This document shows, one piece after another, positions 1-7,461 of a DNA stretch of 9,709 nucleotides. The position numbers and the translations under genes were made by a program. The notes beneath the pieces were generated by a model, which saw only the letters and a list, made by a program, of their open reading frames with translations, searched no databases and was not told the origin of the DNA. The DNA comes from Deltaproteobacteria bacterium (GTDB lineage Bacteria; Bdellovibrionota; Bdellovibrionia; JABDDW01). The first letter of the stretch is position 1, and each line of letters opens with the position of its first letter. The DNA lies in contig JABDDW010000057.1 in assembly GCA_013287405.1 (NCBI GenBank), forward strand, positions 1 through 9,709, read 5' to 3'.

Positions 1-417
1 AGCGGGATTATCGTATATCTTTGCACCATCAGAGAAAAACAGGTCGGGGATCTTTTTTTCATTCAGATATTTGACAACAGCGACGTGAGAAGGGCCGTTT
101 GATCCGACGATTGCAAATACCTTATCCTGTTCAACCAGCTGTCTAACTCCATCGACTGTCTTGGGAGCAAGAGATTGGGAGTCCTTACGAATCCACTTAA
201 TTTTTCTGCCGAAAATACCCCCATTTTTGTTGACCATATCGTAGTACGCAGCTCCGGCCAGTGGCGCAGGGGCACCGGCGGAAGCGATGGGGCCCGATTC
301 ATTGGTATGTGCGCCTATAATGACCTCTGTATCAGTTATGCCAATTTCTGCCTGAGCAGGAGAATTCATGGTGGTGATCAAGAAAGCTAAAGGTAAAACG
401 ATAAAAATGTATTTCAA
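1..417 (-). CDS. LIV-type ABC transporter substrate-binding protein, N-terminal part
   Basis: This is the first 139 codons of a periplasmic solute-binding protein; the rest lies beyond the left edge. It begins at a TTG (complement of 415-417) preceded by a G-rich ribosome binding site (six G at 423-428). From there the product opens with MKYIF, a hydrophobic core and a signal peptidase I site after AQA (residues 21-23). An in-frame ATG at 367-369 would remove the signal peptide, so I prefer TTG. The mature part reads ITDTEVIIGAHTNESGP, then YYDMVNKNGGIFGRKI (residues 58-73), LVEQDKVFAIVG (95-105) and YLNEKKIPDLFF (117-128). These are hallmarks of the type 1 periplasmic-binding fold of branched-chain amino-acid (LivJ/LivK-like) receptors. 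Members also bind amides, short carboxylates and aromatics, so the ligand is open. It is divergent from the CoA-transferase genes and probably serves the permeases at 7462-9560. Confidence 0.9.
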   Translation of the reverse strand, partial: MKYIFIVLPLAFLITTMNSPAQAEIGITDTEVIIGAHTNESGPIASAGAPAPLAGAAYYDMVNKNGGIFGRKIKWIRKDSQSLAPKTVDGVRQLVEQDKVFAIVGSNGPSHVAVVKYLNEKKIPDLFFSDGAKIYDNPA

Positions 418-445
418 TGCAACCCCCCACTTGGATTTAACCTGA

Positions 446-474
446 AGGCTACAAGCCCTCTTTGGTTGTGTCAA
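446..474 (-). promoter_or_regulatory. candidate promoter for the solute-binding protein gene
   Basis: On the minus strand there is a perfect TTGACA -35 box (complement of 469-474), a 17-base spacer, and TAGCCT (complement of 446-451) as a weak -10 box matching TATAAT at 3 of 6 positions. It sits about 30 bases before the TTG start, a reasonable leader length. The -35 and spacing are good and the -10 is poor, so an activator or a different element may be involved. Confidence 0.4.
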
Positions 475-548
475 TTATTGCGTTACTATTCGTGTCTCGG
501 CAACTCGCCTTTAGTCTATTATTAAGATGCAGGTCGGGCCGATTAAAT

Positions 549-578
549 TTGACATAAAACATTGTTACAAAAGAAAAT
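549..578 (+). promoter_or_regulatory. candidate promoter for the CoA-transferase genes
   Basis: There is a perfect TTGACA at 549-554 and, after an 18-base spacer, GAAAAT at 573-578, which matches TATAAT at 4 of 6 positions. Transcription would begin near 585, giving a leader of roughly 45 bases before the ATG at 632. The region is A+T rich, so a chance match is possible. Confidence 0.35.
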
Positions 579-587
579 TAAAGGCAG

Positions 588-602
588 CTACTTTTTAAGT
601 AG
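588..602 (+). repeat. 6-bp perfect inverted repeat in the leader
   Basis: CTACTT at 588-593 and AAGTAG at 597-602 are exact inverted copies around a TTT loop. If the upstream promoter candidate is right, this hairpin would sit almost at the 5' end of the CoA-transferase mRNA. It could be a short operator, a transcript-stabilising hairpin or chance; at 6 bp it carries little weight alone. Confidence 0.3.
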
Positions 603-631
603 ACCCAACTAGGGGGAAGTCAGCAGGTTTT

Positions 632-1573
632 ATGGACAATAACTCGAGAAATCCTAAAATTCATAAAAATAAAATTTGCTCCATGGAAGAAGCGATTAGC
701 GAAACTGTTAAAAGTGGCTCCAGTCTTTTTATTGAGGGTTTCACTCACCTCATTGCTTTTAGTGCTGCTCACGAAATAATAAGGCAAAAAATCACTGGCC
801 TTACGGCCATCAGACTTACTCCAGATTTGGTGTATGATCAGATGATTGAGGCAGGATGCGTTTCAAAACTCATTTTTAGCTGGGCTGGAAATCCGGGAAA
901 GGGATGTATTCATTCCCTTAAGCGTCGCTTACAGAATAATAAAAATGGCGATTTTCAAATTGAGGAATATTCTCATTTCGGCTTGGTGGCACGTCTTCTT
1001 GCGGGCAGTTCCGGCCTCCCATTTTGGCCCCTTCGAAGCTACAAAGGGTCAAATATTCCTGATGTGAATTCCGTAATTAGAACTGTGAAATGCCCTTTTA
1101 CCCAAGAAGAACTTGTTGCCGTACCCGCCCTCCGGCCAGACGTAGCCATTATTCATTGCCAGAGAGCCGATTGTTACGGAAATGCCCAGGTGTGGGGGAT
1201 AACGGGCACTCAGAAAGAAACAGCCTTTGCTGCGAAAAGGGTTATCATTGTAGCCGAAGAAATCGTTGATAATCTTGTCATAAGATCGGATCCAAATCGC
1301 ACACTCATCCCCAACATCGTCGTTGACTTCGTCGTGCATGAACCCTGGGGCGCCCATCCTAGTTATGCTCAGGGATATTACGATCGTGATAATGAGTTTT
1401 ATCTCAAATGGGATCTTCTATCTCGGGATACCGTTAAACTTTCTCATTACCTTGCAGAATTTGTCTACGGCGTAAAAGATCGCAATCAATACATAAAAAA
1501 AATGGGCAGCGGCCTGCTCGATCAACTGGCGGTAAAGTCGAGGCGCTGTGAAGGGGTGGACTATGGATTCTGA
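632..1573 (+). CDS. CoA-transferase alpha subunit (glutaconate CoA-transferase-like)
   Basis: This 313-residue protein has the length and motifs of the alpha subunit of two-subunit family I CoA-transferases (GctA/IpdA-like). Visible family blocks are the opening KICSMEEAISETVKSGSSLFIEGF (residues 14-37, helix, turn and glycine), GLPFWPLRS (128-136), a central VPALRPDVAIIHCQRADCYGN (164-184), SDPNRTLIPNIVVDFVV (219-235), and EPWGAHPSYAQGYYDRDNEFY (237-257). The enzyme would move CoA from a donor thioester to a free carboxylate in the cytoplasm, with the catalytic glutamate on the beta subunit encoded next. I kept the first ATG because the later Met at residue 18 would cut into the conserved N-terminal block. 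The ribosome binding site is weak: AGGT at 625-628 is close to the start, and AGGGGG at 611-616 is rather far. Substrates cannot be told from sequence. IpdAB in steroid ring degradation is a relative with a ring-opening role, so a hydrolase-like reaction is an alternative. Confidence 0.88.
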   Translation: MDNNSRNPKIHKNKICSMEEAISETVKSGSSLFIEGFTHLIAFSAAHEIIRQKITGLTAIRLTPDLVYDQMIEAGCVSKLIFSWAGNPGKGCIHSLKRRLQNNKNGDFQIEEYSHFGLVARLLAGSSGLPFWPLRSYKGSNIPDVNSVIRTVKCPFTQEELVAVPALRPDVAIIHCQRADCYGNAQVWGITGTQKETAFAAKRVIIVAEEIVDNLVIRSDPNRTLIPNIVVDFVVHEPWGAHPSYAQGYYDRDNEFYLKWDLLSRDTVKLSHYLAEFVYGVKDRNQYIKKMGSGLLDQLAVKSRRCEGVDYGF

Positions 1574-2324
1574 GAATTCGTTCTCGCCCCTTGATTTTAT
1601 GATCTATCGAACTGCAAAAGAATTACTCAATGACAAAACCGTATTTGTTGGCATTGGTCTTCCACTGCTCTCTGCCAGCCTAGCCAGAGCTACTCATGCA
1701 CCCGATTTATTGACGGTCTTCGAATCAGGGGTAATTGGAGCAACTCCAAGTCGTCTTCCCTTGTCTATTGCTGATCCCGCGGTAGTGGCGGGTTCCCTTT
1801 CTGTCGTAAGTGTGAGTGACATTTTTCAAAACTATCTTCAAGGTGGGCTTATCGATATCGGATTACTTAGAGGAGGTCAAATTGACAGGTACGGAAACAT
1901 CAACTCTACAGTGTTAGGAGACTATAATAATCCCCGAGATCGCTTACCAGGCTGTGGGGGCGCCTGTGAAATTGCAATTCATGTCAAACGCTTAATCATT
2001 ATAATGCCCATGACTCAACTAAACTTTGTGGAACAATGCGATTTTATTACAAGCCCCGGCCACTATTTTAATTCAAAGGGAAAATCATCTCTAGAACCGT
2101 CTAACAGCAGTCCATATCTTGTGGTCACTAATGCCGGGGTCTGCGAATTCGAAGATGGAGAAATGATCCTCACTGAAATCTGCCCGGGGGAAACTCTCGA
2201 AAGCATCAAAGACAGTTGCGGTTGGCCCCTCAAGATCTCAAATTCGCTAGTTACGGCTGAGACTCCTCCGAAGCATATAAGTCACTTATTAGAAAAACTT
2301 GATCCGCAAAAAAGTTATCTTTAA
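1563..2324 (+). CDS. CoA-transferase beta subunit (glutaconate CoA-transferase-like)
   Basis: This 253-residue partner of the preceding gene carries the conserved stretch LLTVFESGVIGA (residues 49-60), then LPLSIADP, QGGLIDIGLLRGGQIDRYGNIN (the beta-subunit core) and LPGCGGACEIA. Glu54 in FESG falls at the expected place of the catalytic glutamate that forms the enzyme-CoA thioester; the glutaconate CoA-transferase beta subunit of Acidaminococcus also uses Glu54. Two starts are possible: GTG at 1548 and ATG at 1563. I chose ATG because AAGGGG at 1551-1556 is well spaced before it, and this start gives the matching Glu numbering. The gene overlaps the alpha gene by 11 bases, indicating translational coupling and equal amounts of the subunits. 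The substrate is unknown; a role in making an acyl-CoA for the downstream NRPS is only inference. Confidence 0.88.
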   Translation: MDSENSFSPLDFMIYRTAKELLNDKTVFVGIGLPLLSASLARATHAPDLLTVFESGVIGATPSRLPLSIADPAVVAGSLSVVSVSDIFQNYLQGGLIDIGLLRGGQIDRYGNINSTVLGDYNNPRDRLPGCGGACEIAIHVKRLIIIMPMTQLNFVEQCDFITSPGHYFNSKGKSSLEPSNSSPYLVVTNAGVCEFEDGEMILTEICPGETLESIKDSCGWPLKISNSLVTAETPPKHISHLLEKLDPQKSYL

Positions 2325-2369
2325 TAGTTCCCCGACCTTCGTCAAGAATTGATGATTTTGTCTTTCTTA

Positions 2370-2398
2370 ACTGTCCATGTTCTTATAACATGAACAGT
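2370..2398 (+). promoter_or_regulatory. 12-bp inverted repeat overlapping a TATAAC box before the NRPS gene
   Basis: ACTGTCCATGTT (2370-2381) and AACATGAACAGT (2387-2398) are inverted copies at 11 of 12 positions, separated by CTTAT. TATAAC (2384-2389), a 5 of 6 match to a -10 box, lies across the loop and right arm. The only -35-like match is TTGTCT (2358-2363), about 20 bases away, which is too far to be convincing. There is no T tract after the repeat, so it is a poor intrinsic terminator. Best readings are a dimeric-regulator operator or an mRNA hairpin between the CoA-transferase genes and the NRPS start. The stem ends 8 bases before the ribosome binding site. Confidence 0.55.
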
Positions 2399-2406
2399 GA
2401 ATTTAA

Positions 2407-2418
2407 AAGGAACCTCCT
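2407..2418 (+). promoter_or_regulatory. self-complementary ribosome binding site of the NRPS gene
   Basis: AAGGA at 2407-2411 is a good Shine-Dalgarno sequence 7 bases before the ATG at 2419, which supports that start. Its core AGGA (2408-2411) is followed after ACC by the exact complement TCCT (2415-2418), directly against the start codon. A 4-bp stem with a 3-base loop could weakly mask the site. The hairpin is too small to claim regulation. Confidence 0.4.
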
Positions 2419-5400
2419 ATGAAAAAGGTTTCGGCAATTAAACGCCTTTCTACAAGTACCTCTTTCCCATTAACTTCCACACAAGCCGGTTTCTTTTTCC
2501 TTCACCAAATGAACCCTGCTTCGCCAATTTTGAATATGGTACGCCTTGATGACGTTAAGGGGGCCATTAACGAACCGCAGTTAAAGAGTAGTATCGAACA
2601 GAATATAAGAAGACATGGAATTTACAGGACTTTGTTCAAAGAAGTTGAAGGTCAGGCTGTTCAAGTGGTGTTAGCACCGAATGAAATTCATGTGGATATT
2701 GGCAAAGTCGATATCAGCCATATAGCTCCAAAGAATCAAAAAGAAGAGCTCTTAAAAAGAGTTAATGAACTAGGAGCTATTCCCTTCGACCTTCAGAAGC
2801 CCCCTCTTATTCGTGCTTATCTAATTCGATTAGGTCATGAACATTTGGTCCTTCTCAGGGTGATCCACCATATCGTCAGTGACTTCAAAACAAATCTTCT
2901 TTTTCTACGAGACATTTCGGAGACGTATGAGTCGCTTGGTTCTAATAGGCCGGTTCCTTTACCAGAACCTGAATTTCAATTTGGAGATTATGCTGCTTGG
3001 GAAAAAGAAAATATAAATGACGAGAATATTCGCTCACAACTCGAATACTGGAAGAAACACCTTTCTGATTGTCCTGATTTTCTGCATCTTCCTTTAGATC
3101 GTCCACGACCATCCGTTATTGGTTCAAACTTTAAAATAGAATCAATTGAGCTCCCTTTTGAGACTTGGGAAAAGGGTAAAGCTCTAGCAAAGAATCTAGG
3201 GCTTTCTATATTTCAGTTTAATATAGCGACCTTTTTACTTTTTTTACATCGTTGGTCTGGGGATGAGGATATCTGCGTTGGTTCAAATATTGATTTTCGA
3301 AAGATCAGGGGTCTCCCCAACTTGATGGGACCAGGAATCAATCATTTTGTATTACGAAGCCACTTCAAACCGGATATCAGTTTTAAAGATTTCTCTGAGC
3401 AAATTGCTGAAACTGCAAAAAAAACTTATTCCAATACAGACGTCTCAGTGGATCGCCTTGTCCAACTTGTTAGCCCCAAACGGAGTTTGGGTTATTCGCC
3501 TTTGTTCCAGGTGATGTTCGATATTTGGCATAAAGATGTGCCCGTAAAGAATCGATTTCTTCAATTTTCTAGGATGGACTATGCATGGCTCCATGGAAAT
3601 GTGGATATTTCAGCTCGCATCACCGAAGGCAACGAGAAAATTACAATTTGGTTTCGATACAATGCAGATTTATTTGAGCCGGATACAATTCAGAGAATGC
3701 TAAAAGCCTTCCGGAATTTGTATGAAGAAAGCATCACAAATCCAGATAAAAAAATTAGTAATCTTGACCTTTTGTCAACTGAAGATTCATTAACGTATAT
3801 CAGTACAATTTGTGGTTCCACTGCATCTTATGAATCTTGCCAAGGGATTCAAGAATATTTTGAAAGACAAGCAGATAGAACCCCCCAGGCATTGGCTCTT
3901 GATTTCGAATCAAAGACATTGACCTATCAAGAGCTGGAAGCTATGGCCAATCAGCTTGCCCATTATTTGCGTGAGCATGGAGTGAAGCGAAATGTCTTCG
4001 TAGGTTTATTAATGGATCGGTCCGCGGAGATGTTTATTGGGATTTTAGGGACTTTAAAAGCAGGTGGGGCTTATGTGCCGTTGGATCCCACTTATCCAAT
4101 GGAGAGATTAGATTTTTTATTCGAGGAGATTGAAGCTCCTGTTATCTTAACCCAGGCCACATTGGCGAAGTGTCTACCAGAGAAAGCCTCAAAGTCACAG
4201 CACCGTCTCCTTCTGGATAGAGAGTGGGACAAAGAGGTTTCAAGCTACCCGATCTCACGCCCCAGTCTTTTGAATACGATGGATGACATTGCCTATATGA
4301 TTTACACCTCAGGTTCCACAGGAAAACCAAAAGGGTGTCCGAACACCCATCGAAATATTGGTAATTATTTGCAATGGGTGAAGACCAAACATCCTATGAG
4401 TGTGACGGACAAGCTTTTATTTAGAACTCCATACACATTCGATGTTTCTGTGCCAGAAATCTTGTATCCGTTATTGTGTGGAGCTAGCGTGGTTGTAGCT
4501 GCGCCCGGGAAACATGGAGACATATCCTACATTGTAAATCTTATTCGGGAGAAAAAAATAACAGAAATTGGCTTCGTTCCGTCGACCCTTCAGGTGTTTT
4601 TAGAAGAGAATGGAGTTAAAAACTGTACATCTTTAAAAATAGTGACAGCCATTGGCGAAGCCCTCCCCCCGGAGACTGTAAAGAAATTTTATGAATGTTT
4701 ACCTCAAGCTAAACTTATAAATTCCTACGGTCCCACTGAAGCGGCAGTAGCCGTGACTTTCTGGGATTGCAGTCCGAGCGACTTGAGTAATGTTCCTATT
4801 GGCTACCCCATTCCGAATAATCTGATTTATATACTAAATGAATCAGGCGTAATGTGTCCCGTTGGAGTTTACGGAGAAATTTTTATCGGAGGAACACAAG
4901 TCGCCAACGGCTATTGGAAGAGACCAGAGCTAACCAGAGAAAGATTTGTTAAAGACCCCTTTGCAAAGGATCCGAAAGCTCGAATGTATAAAACTGGAGA
5001 TCGAGGACGTTTTTTGACTAATGGGAGCATTGAATATCAAGGTCGCATAGATTTTCAGGTTAAGGTAAGGGGTTTTAGAATTGAATTAGGGGAGATTGAG
5101 GCTGTTCTACTCGAGCATGAAGCGATCAAGCAGGCGGCAGTGATAGTTAAGAAACTTCACGGGGAACGGAATCCCACGGGCATAGTCGCTTACATCGTAA
5201 AAAAGGACAACGGGATCGTTAATATTGCGTCCGTTACGACTTTTCTTAAATCTAAGCTTCCCGACTACATGGTTCCTTCGGGATTTGTGATTTTAGACGA
5301 ACTTCCAGTCATCACTAGCGGCAAAGTTAATCGTAAAGCCCTAATGGAGCGCCAGGACGAGTTCCAGCTAGGAGAGGAGGAGAGTGGCGAGAAGTATTCT

Positions 5401-6996
5401 CCTCCTGAAAATGAAACCGAAAAATGCATTTCTACTGTGTGGGGAGACGTGTTGCAGACTGCTCATATTGGGCGAACCACAAATTATTTTGCATTGGGAG
5501 GAGATTCATTAAGTTTAGTCAGGATACTTCAGCGGCTTGGTGAATACAATTTTGGCCTTAATCTTGAAGACCTTTACAGCCATCAAACTATCGCTGAACT
5601 GGCAAGCCTCGTGATAGAAAGAAAACACAAAGGGAGCAGTAACAATTCTTCATTGCCTACTATTAAGGCAATTGCCCAAACTGCCAAAGAGACTCGTTTT
5701 CCTCTTTCTTTTGTTCAGGAAGGGCGTCGCAATTTAATATCGAATCGAAATTCTGCAGAAGCAATCCACATGATCAATGACCTTTCTGGACCTTTGGATG
5801 TGCCTGCCTTTAGGAGGAGCATAGAAAAACTTATTGAACGGCAATGGGCTCTGAAAACAAAATTTCTAGTTGATGGTCACGAGGCTTACCAAATTATATG
5901 TGAACCAGAAATTGAATATTTTTTTCAAAAAGATTTTAGGGCAGTACCTAGCGATAAGGTCGAAGAGACCATAATAAATGAAATCTATAAAAATTTAGCT
6001 GAGGAATTCGATTTATACAAAAGTCCTATGATAAAATGTTTTCTCCACAGGGTCGCCAACGAGCAATATTTTCTCGTTATAAGGGTTCATCACCTTGTGT
6101 TTGATGGTGTAGCTCTTATTAATTTACAAGAAGAAATTCAGGAGCTGTACTCGGCTGAAATCGAAAAACGCACTGCTAAATTACCGGAGTTGATCGTTCA
6201 ATATGTTGATTATGCTGTTTGGGAAAAGGAAACCTTCTTAGACAAAAGCAAGATAAAGAAACGAATTCAATATTGGCAAAAAATATTAACTGACCTTCCC
6301 GTTCTAAACCTTCCCCTAGATTTCCCGAGATCCGAGGCTCCAGGTCAAAACGAATCCCCAGTGTCAGAAAACAGGGGGGCTACGGCTCTGCGGATTATTG
6401 AAAAACCCTTAATAGATAAATTGTTAGAGTTTGGAAAAAAACAGAATTCTACATTATATCTTACAATCTTAACGGCGATCGCCGAGCTTCTCCATGGAGT
6501 GAGTGGACAAAGTGAAATCATATTTAACGAAACTCTTGGTCAACGACCTTCGCAAATGGCAGATACTATAGGCCATTTTATGTCTATTCTGCCTCTTCGA
6601 ATCAATTACTCCAAGGAATCATCTCTATTAGAAATTCTGAGCCAAATTAAAGAGCGAAGTTTCAGTTCCCAAACTCACTTAATTCCGACAAAGATACTTT
6701 GGGACGTCCCCAGATCTGAAAAAGATCAAAAAGCTTTCGAAAGAATAGGCGTACTAGTTAATTTTACTTCTGACCAGCGTAACCCTTTGATTTTACCTCG
6801 TATTAATTCTGAATATGTTGAGTTGGAGGGAGGCGGTGGCAGTATAGGAGATATCTACATTCACTTTTCGGTTCGTAAAGATCAAATCGACTATTTTATA
6901 TCTGGCGATCCTCACCTATTTTTGGAGAGCTCTATTGCATTGATGGCAAACAAGTTTGAAAAAATTTTAGCAGAAATGGTGGAAAAATCATATTGA
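2419..6996 (+). CDS. non-ribosomal peptide synthetase, C-A-T-C
   Basis: The 1525-residue cytoplasmic enzyme has one elongation module plus a terminal condensation domain. C1 (about 16-445): RHGIYRTLF (65-73), HHIVSDF (150-156), FGDYAAW (188-194), SPLFQVMFD (360-368). Adenylation (about 475-980): LKAGGAYVPLDP (546-557), YTSGSTGKPKG (629-639), FDVS (674-677), NSYGPTE (768-774), YKTGDRG (857-863), GRIDFQVKVRGFRIELGEIE (875-894), and Lys969 in TSGKVNRKAL. Carrier (about 995-1068): FALGGDS, with Ser1030 as the phosphopantetheine site. C2 (about 1092-1525): HHLVFDG (1224-1230), YVDYAVW (1262-1268), IGHFMSILPLRI. No thioesterase, reductase, epimerase or methyltransferase is visible. In known families a terminal C domain can release the chain onto an amine or pass it to another synthetase. 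By hand alignment the pocket residues are D675 V676 P679 G718 T743 I745 S769 V777 A778 K969; Asp675 argues for an alpha-amino acid, identity unknown. C1 has Phe where HHxxxDG has Gly. C1 may take an acyl-CoA or an upstream peptidyl carrier as donor. Confidence 0.95.
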   Translation: MKKVSAIKRLSTSTSFPLTSTQAGFFFLHQMNPASPILNMVRLDDVKGAINEPQLKSSIEQNIRRHGIYRTLFKEVEGQAVQVVLAPNEIHVDIGKVDISHIAPKNQKEELLKRVNELGAIPFDLQKPPLIRAYLIRLGHEHLVLLRVIHHIVSDFKTNLLFLRDISETYESLGSNRPVPLPEPEFQFGDYAAWEKENINDENIRSQLEYWKKHLSDCPDFLHLPLDRPRPSVIGSNFKIESIELPFETWEKGKALAKNLGLSIFQFNIATFLLFLHRWSGDEDICVGSNIDFRKIRGLPNLMGPGINHFVLRSHFKPDISFKDFSEQIAETAKKTYSNTDVSVDRLVQLVSPKRSLGYSPLFQVMFDIWHKDVPVKNRFLQFSRMDYAWLHGNVDISARITEGNEKITIWFRYNADLFEPDTIQRMLKAFRNLYEESITNPDKKISNLDLLSTEDSLTYISTICGSTASYESCQGIQEYFERQADRTPQALALDFESKTLTYQELEAMANQLAHYLREHGVKRNVFVGLLMDRSAEMFIGILGTLKAGGAYVPLDPTYPMERLDFLFEEIEAPVILTQATLAKCLPEKASKSQHRLLLDREWDKEVSSYPISRPSLLNTMDDIAYMIYTSGSTGKPKGCPNTHRNIGNYLQWVKTKHPMSVTDKLLFRTPYTFDVSVPEILYPLLCGASVVVAAPGKHGDISYIVNLIREKKITEIGFVPSTLQVFLEENGVKNCTSLKIVTAIGEALPPETVKKFYECLPQAKLINSYGPTEAAVAVTFWDCSPSDLSNVPIGYPIPNNLIYILNESGVMCPVGVYGEIFIGGTQVANGYWKRPELTRERFVKDPFAKDPKARMYKTGDRGRFLTNGSIEYQGRIDFQVKVRGFRIELGEIEAVLLEHEAIKQAAVIVKKLHGERNPTGIVAYIVKKDNGIVNIASVTTFLKSKLPDYMVPSGFVILDELPVITSGKVNRKALMERQDEFQLGEEESGEKYSPPENETEKCISTVWGDVLQTAHIGRTTNYFALGGDSLSLVRILQRLGEYNFGLNLEDLYSHQTIAELASLVIERKHKGSSNNSSLPTIKAIAQTAKETRFPLSFVQEGRRNLISNRNSAEAIHMINDLSGPLDVPAFRRSIEKLIERQWALKTKFLVDGHEAYQIICEPEIEYFFQKDFRAVPSDKVEETIINEIYKNLAEEFDLYKSPMIKCFLHRVANEQYFLVIRVHHLVFDGVALINLQEEIQELYSAEIEKRTAKLPELIVQYVDYAVWEKETFLDKSKIKKRIQYWQKILTDLPVLNLPLDFPRSEAPGQNESPVSENRGATALRIIEKPLIDKLLEFGKKQNSTLYLTILTAIAELLHGVSGQSEIIFNETLGQRPSQMADTIGHFMSILPLRINYSKESSLLEILSQIKERSFSSQTHLIPTKILWDVPRSEKDQKAFERIGVLVNFTSDQRNPLILPRINSEYVELEGGGGSIGDIYIHFSVRKDQIDYFISGDPHLFLESSIALMANKFEKILAEMVEKSY

Positions 6997-7461
6997 GATT
7001 TTCTTCGATAGAACTCAAGAATTTGGAAATTGACGCTAGGGCTAATTGTGAGATCACGAATTTTTTATTGTTTGTTTTTAAAGGGTGCGTACATAAGAAG
7101 AAACCCCAATTCTCCAAAAAACTTAGTCCCCGTCTAAACCCCTTCTCGGCCGTAGGATTTTCAAATAGCCAAATTCATTATTCAGTACGTAGATCGTCCA
7201 ATATTGCTATGGGTGTGAAATAGATGTCATTAATCCAAGGAGGTAAAAAACAGGATCCCAAAAGATTTGGCAAAAGAATTAAAAGAATTAGAGGTTTTGA
7301 TCTTTTTTATTACTATGTTGATTACTTATCTAAAGTTATTTCTGAGAGAACCAACGATGTTATATACTTTTTCCAGCGATTTATAGCTCAAGTATTTGCG
7401 ATAATCTCAATTTTTTTTCACACCAGTTTCAAAAAAACAACCAATAATAATCCGGAGCATT
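6997..7461 (+). other. 465-base stretch between NRPS and livM, no confident gene
   Basis: I see no recognisable protein, RNA or clear terminator here. One frame is open from a TTG at 6993 (overlapping the NRPS stop) to a TAG at 7221-7223, then resumes at once with ATG 7224 and stays open to 7571, well into livM in another frame. Its product, basic then aromatic-rich, resembles nothing I know. A second frame, that of livM, is open from 7234 to a TAG at 7384-7386 and a TAA at 7402-7404. A near-perfect Shine-Dalgarno AAGGAGGT at 7237-7244 has no ATG, GTG or TTG at a usable distance. Eight T (7411-7418) and seven A (7431-7437) lie just before livM. Options are an untranslated leader, a decayed small gene, or a livM N-terminal extension broken by a homopolymer indel. 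Confidence 0.5.

Noticed and set aside
367..369. ATG start (minus strand) for the solute-binding protein
   Set aside because: It would delete the hydrophobic core of an evident signal peptide; the TTG at 415-417 restores it and has a G-rich ribosome binding site.
1049..1357. Minus-strand reading frame of 102 codons
   Set aside because: It lies entirely opposite the conserved core of the CoA-transferase alpha gene and has no family features.
2370..2398. Intrinsic terminator for the CoA-transferase genes
   Set aside because: The stem is A+T rich with one mismatch and is followed by GAATTTAAAA rather than a run of T.
7030..7058. TTGACG at 7030-7035 as a -35 box for a livMH promoter
   Set aside because: No acceptable -10 box lies 16-18 bases downstream (the sequence there is ATCACG).
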